A stretch of 64,000 nt of DNA. Source: Desulfuromonas acetoxidans DSM 684 (GTDB lineage Bacteria; Desulfobacterota; Desulfuromonadia; Desulfuromonadales; Desulfuromonadaceae). The stretch spans positions 1 through 64,000 of the forward strand of contig NZ_AAEW02000018.1 of the NCBI RefSeq assembly GCF_000167355.1. Reading direction: 5' to 3'. Below the pieces are notes generated by a model that was not told the origin of the DNA, made no database searches, and saw only the letters and a list, made by a program, of their open reading frames with translations. How positions within the stretch are numbered: position 1 is the stretch's first letter; the number at the start of each line of letters is the position of its first letter. Shown here piece by piece: positions 57,362 through 64,000 of this stretch. Both the position numbers and the translations under genes were made by a program.

Positions 57362-57994
57362 TCATGATTCGTGTCGATGCTTTTGCTTTGCACCACACAC
57401 CGCAAAGGCGGCCAACCCGCCAAGCAATCCGCCCAGATGAGTCGTCACCACCGGATGACCGATGTCGCCTAAATGCAGGTGATGAAACACGACGTTACCG
57501 GTGGCGACTTCCCACACGGTCTTGCCCACCAGAGCGGCCAAAAACAGTCCACCGATTACACGACTGTCACTGTTTTTCATCAGCTCCAGACAACTGACGG
57601 CCATCAGACCATGGGCCACGCCGGACAGGCCACAAAGACCATAAACATAAATAACCCGCGACACCAGCAACGGCACGACCAGACTGCCGACAACGGTCCA
57701 CAACAGAAACATGAAGCGCCGCGCGTGCAAGCCATGATAAAGCAAAACAAAGGTCAGGCCGTCAATCAGCAGATGGTACCCGCTGACATGCACCCACGGC
57801 CAGGTGAACAATCGCCACCACTGACCGGAGGCAACCGCTGAGGCATCGAACATCAATGCCGTGGTCGGCACGCCAGACCAAAACAGAGAGACATTGCACA
57901 GCCCGAGCACGGCAATCCAGAGCAGTGCAACTGAGAACGGGCTGGATGGGGTGGCGATGGTGGCCCCTTTGATGGTGGTATCGGCAACAGACAT
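57362..57994 (-). CDS. rrtA: rhombosortase (GlyGly-CTERM processing rhomboid protease)
   Basis: A 210-residue rhomboid-family intramembrane protease with about six helices. The active-site Ser is in GLSGVAHGLM (about 122-131) and the His in VVTTHLGGLLGG (about 184-195), together with the W-R-L-F-T-W-P-W-V-H segment (about 60-69). GLSGVxHG is the rhombosortase signature. AAGGAGAAG precedes the ATG. It lies 68 bp downstream of, and in the same orientation as, a VIT-VWA gene ending in a GlyGly-CTERM-like tail, its likely substrate. Confidence 0.82.
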   Translation of the reverse strand: MSVADTTIKGATIATPSSPFSVALLWIAVLGLCNVSLFWSGVPTTALMFDASAVASGQWWRLFTWPWVHVSGYHLLIDGLTFVLLYHGLHARRFMFLLWTVVGSLVVPLLVSRVIYVYGLCGLSGVAHGLMAVSCLELMKNSDSRVIGGLFLAALVGKTVWEVATGNVVFHHLHLGDIGHPVVTTHLGGLLGGLAAFAVCGAKQKHRHES

Positions 57995-58016
57995 GAAGCT
58001 TCTCCTTGACGATAAG

Positions 58017-58042
58017 GCCGGGTACGCATGTGCGCACCCGGC
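58017..58042 (-). other. intercistronic hairpin
   Basis: GCCGGGT (58017-58023) pairs with ACCCGGC (58036-58042), with further pairing possible in the loop, between the VIT-VWA stop and the rhombosortase start. There is no T-run, so it is more likely a processing or attenuation hairpin that lowers protease expression relative to substrate. Confidence 0.4.
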
Positions 58043-58062
58043 GTTGAGAATGAGGCGGAGAG

Positions 58063-60159
58063 TTAACGGTTACGTTTGCGGCGGTTGAGCCAGGCCACCA
58101 GTGGCACGGCGATCAGGCTCACCGGGCCGGAACCGTGGCCGATACCGGGTGACGGACGGTTGTTGAAGGTACTGGTCTGTTGAGCCGGAGCCGAAGCATC
58201 ATCGGTTGAGCGCTGTTGCGGCGTGTTATCGACGCGGTAATTGCGCACCGGTTGCTGACTGCGTTGCTGTTGGGCCTGGCGTTCCTTGGCCACGCGGTCG
58301 GCGTTGCGACGGCTGATCCCTTCTTGCTCGTAGACATCGTCGTTAAGCACCAGCATCGAGGTGTAATCGGTGACCAGGGAGTAATGGACGCCGAGGTCAA
58401 CAATCTGGCTGGTGAGCTGTTCTGTTTCGCCCAGCTCGCGGACCTCGGCCATCAGTTCGTCAATGCGGGACAGCGCCCATAACCGCTCCAGTTCCGGGTT
58501 ATCTGTCGCCACCTCGGGCAACATGGCGGTGCAGCGCCATTCTTTCTCTTCGCCGGAGATGCGCGCTTTCATTTTGATCGTCACCTCGCCGGAGCCGTGG
58601 TAGTGACCGAACAGCACCAGTTGCTGACCGAGATAGAGGTTGCCGATGGTGGCCGGAGTCAGGTCATCGACCTTTTCACCGTCGATTTCAATGCGCACAT
58701 CATGCATCTTTTCGTAGAGCACTTTCGCTTTGGCCTGAATCAACCGACCCTGGATATCGTCCACATCGGAAATCTGCATGGCAAAGCCCCCGGAATCTTT
58801 GGCGAGGCGGTCGAGCAGCGGTCGATTGGCGCTGTTGCCGATAACAAAGGTGAACAGGCGCACGTCGTACTCGGTGAGCAATTGCAAAAACTCGCGCTGT
58901 TCGGTGCGACCAACATTGGCGACACCGTCGGTGACCAACACAATGGAGGTGGTGCGGTCGTCGTCCAGGCGACGGCAGGCGGTTTCCAACCCGGCAAACA
59001 GGTTGGTGCTGCCTCCGGCGGCGATGGTTTTGACGCGGTTGATCCATTGGCCGACGGCTTCCGGGGTGGCGGTGACAAAACCACGGGTCAGGTCAGCGGC
59101 GGATTGATTAAAGGTGATGATGCGAAAACGGTCGTTGCTGTTGAGTTTGCCCAACGTCTGGCTGACACCATCGGCCAGGGTGGCGATTTTGTGGCCATCC
59201 ATGCTGCCGGACACGTCGAGAACAAAGGTCCAGTCGGTGCCTTCGGTAATCGGCTGCAGATCCGCCGCCGGAGTGACCACCAGCATCATGGTGCCGGTTG
59301 CATTGCGGTCAGCTTTGTAGGGGATCAACTCGATGCGCGCCGGGGTGGTGTCATCCAAACGGTAGAGAAAGACGATATCCTTGTTGAGGCTCGCTCCGGC
59401 GGGACGGTCGATGGTGACATCGACAATTTGGTTGTTGCCCTGCTCGCCGCCCTGTTCACTTGCCTCCTCGCCGTCACCATGTGTCGCGCCGCCATACTGC
59501 ACCACGGCTTCGTTTTCCAGACCGGGCAGACGCACATCCTTGATGGGAAAAGCGGATTTCAGTTGCAGATGGAAATGAAACGGACCGGACACGCGATCAT
59601 CCACCGACCAGAACGACAGGCGCTCTTCGTCGGTATTGCCTTCGCGCAGCGGATAAAGATAGCGGCCAATATTGAGGTCAATTGACATCGGCTGATAGTA
59701 GACCAGCCGCACCCGCACATCGGCCTGGGGCGGGATATTGCCGATGCGGGTGTCAAAGCTTTTGAAATCGTTCTTTTCGGCCAGGGCCACTTGGTTGCCC
59801 TGGGCTTTCTGCTGCTCGTAAATCTGGCGGGAACGTTCCTTTTCCACCACTTCGCCGAGAATTTCCCGTTCACCGACCCACATAGACAGCTCAGACAGGC
59901 TGGCCTGATGGGGCAACGGAAACGAGTAGAGCCCCTCAATAGCGCTGGTGCCGCTGTTGGTAAACACCTGATCCACCTCGGTGCGGACAAAGCCGTTATT
60001 GATGGTGACATCGACCCGGTGGGCGCTGATAGCCAGAGCGGCATCGTCGTTGGCGCCGACGGGCTTGAGCAGACCGGCGGCCAGCGCCGTGCCGGACAGA
60101 AACAAACAGGTGGTGATTGCAATCAATGGAATTAGGGTTTTCTTCAGTAATGATCTCAT
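58063..60159 (-). CDS. VIT-VWA surface protein with GlyGly-CTERM-like tail
   Basis: A 698-residue exported protein: signal peptide (about 1-27), VIT domain (VDVTINNGFVRTEVDQVFTN ... EGLYSFPLPHQASLSEL, about 48-175), then a VWA domain with the MIDAS motif DVSGSMDGHK (about 314-323), TDGVANVG (about 421) and the conserved Thr region. A Gln/Arg/Pro-rich linker follows, and the C terminus has the sorting pattern GIGHGSGPVSLIAVPLVAWL then RRKRNR: Gly/Ser turn, one helix, Arg cluster. Related VIT-VWA proteins are usually LPXTG-sortase targets; here the tail suits the adjacent rhombosortase. AAAGGAGAC precedes the ATG, with a sigma-54 promoter upstream. Confidence 0.85.
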   Translation of the reverse strand: MRSLLKKTLIPLIAITTCLFLSGTALAAGLLKPVGANDDAALAISAHRVDVTINNGFVRTEVDQVFTNSGTSAIEGLYSFPLPHQASLSELSMWVGEREILGEVVEKERSRQIYEQQKAQGNQVALAEKNDFKSFDTRIGNIPPQADVRVRLVYYQPMSIDLNIGRYLYPLREGNTDEERLSFWSVDDRVSGPFHFHLQLKSAFPIKDVRLPGLENEAVVQYGGATHGDGEEASEQGGEQGNNQIVDVTIDRPAGASLNKDIVFLYRLDDTTPARIELIPYKADRNATGTMMLVVTPAADLQPITEGTDWTFVLDVSGSMDGHKIATLADGVSQTLGKLNSNDRFRIITFNQSAADLTRGFVTATPEAVGQWINRVKTIAAGGSTNLFAGLETACRRLDDDRTTSIVLVTDGVANVGRTEQREFLQLLTEYDVRLFTFVIGNSANRPLLDRLAKDSGGFAMQISDVDDIQGRLIQAKAKVLYEKMHDVRIEIDGEKVDDLTPATIGNLYLGQQLVLFGHYHGSGEVTIKMKARISGEEKEWRCTAMLPEVATDNPELERLWALSRIDELMAEVRELGETEQLTSQIVDLGVHYSLVTDYTSMLVLNDDVYEQEGISRRNADRVAKERQAQQQRSQQPVRNYRVDNTPQQRSTDDASAPAQQTSTFNNRPSPGIGHGSGPVSLIAVPLVAWLNRRKRNR

Positions 60160-60200
60160 GACAAGTCTCCTTTACAATAGGTAAGATGACTTTCTCTATC

Positions 60201-60215
60201 GCAGAAGACGTGCCA
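60201..60215 (-). promoter_or_regulatory. sigma-54 (-24/-12) promoter of the VIT-VWA gene
   Basis: On the minus strand TGGCACGTCTTCTGC matches the consensus TGGCACG-N4-TTGC at all positions but one, with the required GG-to-GC spacing. It lies about 42 bp upstream of the VIT-VWA ATG. The divergent neighbour is a sigma-54 activator, which makes the site credible. Confidence 0.75.
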
Positions 60216-60312
60216 CTTTTTTGCAATCCACGTAAGACACTGAAACTAAAAGATTCCTATTTACAAACAAAACAATAAAGCCATTCCCGCAAAACAACAC
60301 TCTGGCATTTTA

Positions 60313-60329
60313 TGTACAATCGATGTACA
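60313..60329. promoter_or_regulatory. paired TGTACA motif, candidate activator-binding site
   Basis: TGTACAATCGATGTACA holds two self-palindromic TGTACA hexamers 11 bp apart. It is about 125-140 bp upstream of the predicted sigma-54 start site (a usual enhancer distance) and overlaps the 5' end of the activator gene, so it could serve both activation of the divergent operon and autoregulation. Confidence 0.45.
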
Positions 60330-60337
60330 AAATATGT

Positions 60338-61801
60338 ATGACGACTCAATACAAACTAACCAACGAAGAGCGAGATTTTTTCCTCCAGGTGAGCGAAGCA
60401 GCGTTCAGCAATCCGTTCAGCGATGCCCGCGACGGTGCCGACCGCGCCTTGGCCGGTATCAGCGGTAGCGATCGCGACCGGGCTTTGCAGGGAGCTACCA
60501 AGGCAATCCGACAACGGCTGAGCGATCTGAACAGCCAGGGACGCGCCAATCTGGCGCTGTACGATGGTGCAGACCGGCAGTTATTGCTCACCGCCATCCT
60601 GTTCGATCAGTATCATGTCTCCCTGCCCCAGTTTGACGCCCTGATCGTGGAGCAAATTCAGGCCGGAGAAGAACCGTGCGCCGTACCGTTTTCCGCCGAA
60701 GCCCTGGCCCGACTGCGTGACTACGGCTGCACCGCCCAGCAGGCGCGCCACTATTTCGCTTTTTTTTACCAACTGCGGCGCGGCTTCTTCTTCATCAACC
60801 AGCTGGTCGGCAGCAGCGCGTCGATGCGCACCCTGCGCTGTCGGTTGTGGAACACGATCTTCACCCACGACACCCAGCGCTACGAAGTCACGCTGTGGAA
60901 TCGGCTGGAGGATTTCTCCACCCTGTTGCTTGGCGAAACCGGCACCGGCAAAGGCGCGGCCGCCGCGGCCATCGGTCGCTCCGGGTTTATCCCGTTTGAC
61001 GAAAAAAGCGGTCGCTTTGCCGAGAGCTTTACCCGCAACTTTATCGCCATCAACCTGTCGCAGTTTCCCGAAAGCCTCATCGAATCAGAACTGTTCGGCC
61101 ACAAAAAAGGCTCCTTTACCGGCGCGGTGGACAACCACCAGGGCGTGTTCGCCCGCTGCGTGCCGCACGGTGCCATCTTTCTCGACGAGATCGGCGACGT
61201 CAGCGTGCCGGTGCAGATCAAGCTGTTGCAGGTGCTGCAAGAGCGGCGCTTCTGCCCAGTGGGCAGCCATGTTGGCCAGAGTTTCCGTGGACGCATTATC
61301 GCCGCCACCAACCGCCCCCTCGAAGAGCTGCGCCGTGCCGGTAACTTCCGCGACGATTTCTATTATCGCCTGTGTTCCGATGTGATTGAGGTGCCAACCC
61401 TGCGCAAACAACTGGCCGAGTCTCCCGACGCGTTACCAAGCCTGTTGGAACGGCTGATTGTACGCATTGTCGGCACGGAGGATGTCAAGCTGGCAGAAAC
61501 CATTCACCATCAACTGATGGAAGATTTGCCTCCCAACTACAGCTGGCCGGGCAACGTGCGCGAGCTGGAACAGGCCGTGCGCCGCCTGCTGCTCAACGGC
61601 CACTACTACGGCGATCCTTACGCCCACACCGGCAGCGGCGACAACCTGCAAACTCTGGCTGACAGCGGCACCATGGATGCCCAACAGCTGCTGTCACGCT
61701 ATTGCCGCCAGCTTTATGACCGCTTCGGCACCTATGAAGAGGTGGCACGGCGCACCCGATTGGATCGCCGCACGGTGAAAAAATATATTCAAGGGGATTA
61801 G
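60338..61801 (+). CDS. sigma-54-dependent transcriptional activator (EBP)
   Basis: A 487-residue protein. An N-terminal region (about 1-165) is not a recognisable REC, GAF or PAS domain. The AAA+ domain has Walker A GETGTGKG (about 203), ELFGHKKGSFTGA with the sigma-54 loop (GSFTGA in place of GAFTGA), Walker B GAIFLDEIGD, and the WPGNVRELEQA sensor II motif. The C-terminal HTH is TYEEVARRTRLDRRTVKKYI. ATG 60338 is chosen; an in-frame ATG at 60323 lies inside the TGTACA pair. It is divergent from the VIT-VWA/rhombosortase operon, which has a sigma-54 promoter. Confidence 0.93.
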   Translation: MTTQYKLTNEERDFFLQVSEAAFSNPFSDARDGADRALAGISGSDRDRALQGATKAIRQRLSDLNSQGRANLALYDGADRQLLLTAILFDQYHVSLPQFDALIVEQIQAGEEPCAVPFSAEALARLRDYGCTAQQARHYFAFFYQLRRGFFFINQLVGSSASMRTLRCRLWNTIFTHDTQRYEVTLWNRLEDFSTLLLGETGTGKGAAAAAIGRSGFIPFDEKSGRFAESFTRNFIAINLSQFPESLIESELFGHKKGSFTGAVDNHQGVFARCVPHGAIFLDEIGDVSVPVQIKLLQVLQERRFCPVGSHVGQSFRGRIIAATNRPLEELRRAGNFRDDFYYRLCSDVIEVPTLRKQLAESPDALPSLLERLIVRIVGTEDVKLAETIHHQLMEDLPPNYSWPGNVRELEQAVRRLLLNGHYYGDPYAHTGSGDNLQTLADSGTMDAQQLLSRYCRQLYDRFGTYEEVARRTRLDRRTVKKYIQGD

Positions 61802-61816
61802 CGGGAGGGATTTTTC

Positions 61817-62050
61817 ACCACGGAGGCACGGAGGAAGGTCAACTTCTTTTTTTGCCACCGACAAAGCAGACAAAAGCTGGACCATTCTCTTGGGGCAAAA
61901 AAAAAGCAATTCACTTCACGATGACTTCACGATCAAATCTGATAAATGCCGCGATGAAAAATAACGCTCTTTTATCTCTGAAAAACTTCCATGCTTTCAA
62001 AAGAAGGTTTTCCTCAAATGGTTTTCTCCGTGCCTCAGTGTCTCCGTGGT
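61817..62050 (-). repeat. MITE-like dispersed repeat, copy B
   Basis: A 234-bp element bounded by ACCACGGAGGCACGGAG (61817-61833) and its inverse CTCCGTGCCTCAGTG then TCTCCGTGGT (62026-62050). The interior (61919-61951) is the reverse complement of the copy A core TTATCAGATTTGATCGTGAA, so the two copies are in opposite orientation. It separates the activator gene from dbpA. Confidence 0.7.
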
Positions 62051-62178
62051 TCAATGGTTTCAAGGCATGCCCCCCCCAAGCACAAAAACAATCGATGGTA
62101 TCAACGCCACCGATGTGCTAGAAGACACTGCACTTCAATCCATTATTCCGCCCTCAACGCTTCAAGACAGGACCCGCC

Positions 62179-63570
62179 GTGAGCCAAACCGATTTTTCTA
62201 CGCTGAAATTACAGCCTGCACTGCTTAAAAACCTCCAGTCCATCGGCTACGCGCACATGACGCCGATCCAGGCACAGAGCCTGCCACATATTCTGGCCGG
62301 GCGTGATGTCATCGGTCAGGGTAAAACCGGCTCGGGGAAAACCGCCGCCTTCGGACTGGGCCTGCTGCAAAAACTCAACGTCAAACGCTTTCACGTGCAA
62401 GCGCTGGTATTGTGTCCAACGCGTGAATTGGCCGATCAAGTGGCTAAAGAGATTCGCAAGCTGGCGCGCACCATCCACAACATCAAAGTCCTCACGCTGT
62501 GCGGCGGCATGCCGTTTGGCCCGCAACTCGGCTCTTTGGAGCACGGCGCTCACATCATCGTCGGCACACCGGGACGCATTGAGGAGCACGTGCGCAAAGG
62601 TGCGCTGAAGCTGGACAACCTCACCCTGCTGGTATTGGATGAAGCGGACCGCATGTTAGAAATGGGCTTCCAGGAAGCGCTGGATGCCATCATCGACCAG
62701 ACCCCGCAAACGCGTCAGACCCTGCTGTTCAGCGCAACGTTTCCGCGCCAGATTGAATCCATTGCAGGGCGGGTGATGAAGACACCGGTGATGGTGCAGG
62801 TGGAAGCCACCCACGACAGCGCGGTGATCACACAACATTTCTACGAAGTTGCCGATGACACGGCTGATCGCCAACAGGCCCTGCGTCGCCTGCTGCGTTA
62901 TTACCAACCAACATCTGCCGTGGTGTTTTGCAATACCAAGCAGGACACCCGCGATGTTGCTGACGACCTGCGCGAACACGGCTTCAGCGCCCTGGCACTG
63001 CATGGCGATCTGGAGCAACGCGAGCGGGATCAATCGCTGGTGCGATTCAGCAACGGCAGTGCCTCGATTCTCGTTGCCACGGATGTTGCTGCGCGCGGCC
63101 TCGATATAGAGGCGTTGGATGCCGTGTTCAACTATCACATTGCCCGCGATACCGAGGTGCATGTCCACCGGATTGGCCGCACGGGTCGGGCAGGAAGTCA
63201 CGGCATGGCCTGTTCGCTGTACAGTGCCAAAGAGCATTTCAAAGTGGAACGGCTGGCAAAGTTTCTCGATCAATCATTGACCGGTGAACCGCTGCCCGAG
63301 CCCTCTGATGAGACACAACCTGTCATGCAACCAGCCATGGCCACCTTGCAGATCGACAGTGGCAAGCGGCAGAAAATCAGGCCGGGCGATATCCTTGGCG
63401 CGCTGACCGGAGGCGATGGAATTCGCGGAGACGACGTCGGCAAAATCACTGTTTTCCCCAACTGGGCCTATGTTGCGGTCAAACGCGAGGCAGCAGCGGC
63501 CGCGTTAAAAAAACTCTGTAACGGCAAGTTGAAAGGACGCACCATCCGCGCACGACGCATTCGCGGTTAA
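62179..63570 (+). CDS. dbpA: DEAD-box RNA helicase DbpA
   Basis: A 463-residue protein with Q motif (YAHMTPIQAQSLP), motif I GQGKTGSGKTAAF, Ia PTRELADQ, Ib GTPGRI, II LDEADRML, III SATF, V ATDVAARGLDI and VI HRIGRTGRAG. A C-terminal RNA-binding domain (IRPGDILGALTGGDGIRGDDVGKI ... AYVAVKR) is the DbpA type that binds hairpin 92 of 23S rRNA, implying a role in 50S assembly. The start is GTG 62179, matching the family N terminus; no strong ribosome-binding site is visible. Confidence 0.93.
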   Translation: MSQTDFSTLKLQPALLKNLQSIGYAHMTPIQAQSLPHILAGRDVIGQGKTGSGKTAAFGLGLLQKLNVKRFHVQALVLCPTRELADQVAKEIRKLARTIHNIKVLTLCGGMPFGPQLGSLEHGAHIIVGTPGRIEEHVRKGALKLDNLTLLVLDEADRMLEMGFQEALDAIIDQTPQTRQTLLFSATFPRQIESIAGRVMKTPVMVQVEATHDSAVITQHFYEVADDTADRQQALRRLLRYYQPTSAVVFCNTKQDTRDVADDLREHGFSALALHGDLEQRERDQSLVRFSNGSASILVATDVAARGLDIEALDAVFNYHIARDTEVHVHRIGRTGRAGSHGMACSLYSAKEHFKVERLAKFLDQSLTGEPLPEPSDETQPVMQPAMATLQIDSGKRQKIRPGDILGALTGGDGIRGDDVGKITVFPNWAYVAVKREAAAAALKKLCNGKLKGRTIRARRIRG

Positions 63571-63839
63571 ATGACGCTGTGCATCTACACAGGTTACGCG
63601 CGTGGATTGTCATGCGAACTTTTACGCGTCTGGCGGTGTTTTCTGCGGCACAACCTTGGTAGAGTTACAACCATCAAGGCTTGTTGTGGCAGGCAAGTTT
63701 TGGTTCTCCTTTCTTCCTAGTTGATACACACATAAACAAAGCCGGTTCGGATGCCTCCCCGAACCGGCTTTGTTGCGTTTGATGTTCACTGCACCAAACC
63801 ACATCACGCTCTTAATCGCCCCTCACGGAGCATTGCTGA
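63571..63839. other. intergenic region between dbpA and the final gene
   Basis: No gene or RNA is seen. It contains the hairpin terminator annotated separately. The short frames present have no ribosome-binding site. Confidence 0.5.
63738..63771. terminator. bidirectional rho-independent terminator
   Basis: AAAGCCGGTTCGG (63738-63750) pairs with CCGAACCGGCTTT (63759-63771), a 13-bp perfect stem with an 8-nt loop and A/T-runs at the base on both sides. It lies between convergent dbpA (+) and the partial minus-strand gene. Confidence 0.85.
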
Positions 63840-64000
63840 TCACAGAATATCTTCCATCGGCATCCACTTCCAGAACGTCATTTTCAGCCGTTTACCCCAG
63901 GGCGCGAAGCGGTCCGGGTTATCCTCGGCGCTGTTCCAGCTGTTGCCGGGGGCCATGTCACGCTCGATCTCCAGCTCCACCTGCTGAGCCAAATGCGGAT
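63840..64000 (-). CDS. C-terminal fragment, possibly phospholipase D / cardiolipin synthase family
   Basis: The last 52 codons or so of a minus-strand gene that continues beyond the window. It reads HLAQQVELEIERDMAPGNSW, then NPDRFAPWGKRLKMTFWKWM, and ends PMEDIL followed by TGA at 63840. The ending (W-x-x-R-x-K... then P-x-E-x-L at the C terminus) resembles cardiolipin synthase C-type PLD proteins, which end in a hydrophobic LPxExxL. The identity is tentative without the HKD motifs, which lie outside the window. Confidence 0.4.
   Translation of the reverse strand, partial: PHLAQQVELEIERDMAPGNSWNSAEDNPDRFAPWGKRLKMTFWKWMPMEDIL

Overview
The window looks like a chromosomal segment of a Desulfuromonas/Pelobacter-type anaerobe (Desulfuromonadota; inference only). 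Pointers are a c-type cytochrome with nine CXXCH haem motifs, a feoAB ferrous-iron locus, a sigma-54 activator paired with a -24/-12 promoter, ACR3/thioredoxin-type arsenic genes, an HDOD protein and an EndoQ-like PHP protein. Base composition is moderately GC-rich, with AT-richer islands at 50.6-52.2 kb.

Layout. 0-9 kb: a small HTH protein; a pqiABC lipid-transport operon whose fourth gene is a PycTM-like membrane protein; an HDOD protein; alanine dehydrogenase plus a glutaredoxin-like protein; and a minus-strand TPM/DUF4124 pair. 9.06-15.6 kb: one very long type I-E CRISPR array of 108 repeats and 107 spacers on a strict 61-bp period. It reads on the minus strand, with its leader next to cas2. 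15.7-25.4 kb: a complete I-E cas operon on the minus strand, cas3-cse1-[IS3-family element]-cse2-cas7e-cas5e-cas6e-(54-aa basic ORF)-cas1-cas2. The IS replaced the last 31 codons of cse1 with 9 IS-derived codons; the original junction and a 3-bp target duplication can be reconstructed. 25.4-35.5 kb: a membrane protein, a WYL regulator, pbpC and a bacterial alpha-2-macroglobulin.

35.7-50.6 kb: feoA-feoB-small Cys-rich protein with two Fur-box-like sites, a Pmp3-type peptide, a lipoprotein, a trkH/trkA-like potassium system, arsR-arsC-acr3 with a palindromic operator, a PPP-type phosphatase, a frameshifted leucine-type dehydrogenase and a nonahaem-or-more cytochrome. The gaps between these are filled by copies of a non-coding dispersed repeat of about 0.6 kb. 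50.6-54 kb: a defence-like islet with a translationally coupled soluble plus four-TM pair resembling lambda RexA/RexB, then a DUF4917/SIR2-like gene bracketed by direct repeats that are relics of REP-associated transposases (RAYT).

54-64 kb: a lipoprotein with a repetitive beta-rich body, an EndoQ-like nuclease, an unrecognised protein, a regulatory/processing module (sigma-54 activator, divergent sigma-54 promoter, VIT-VWA protein with a GlyGly-CTERM-like tail, rhombosortase), DbpA helicase, and the 3' end of a possible phospholipase-D family gene.

The strongest candidates for new biology are the RexAB-like/DUF4917 islet, the sigma-54/VIT-VWA/rhombosortase module, and the small ORF and IS scar inside the cas operon. 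All homology calls were made by eye from translated sequence, without database searches.
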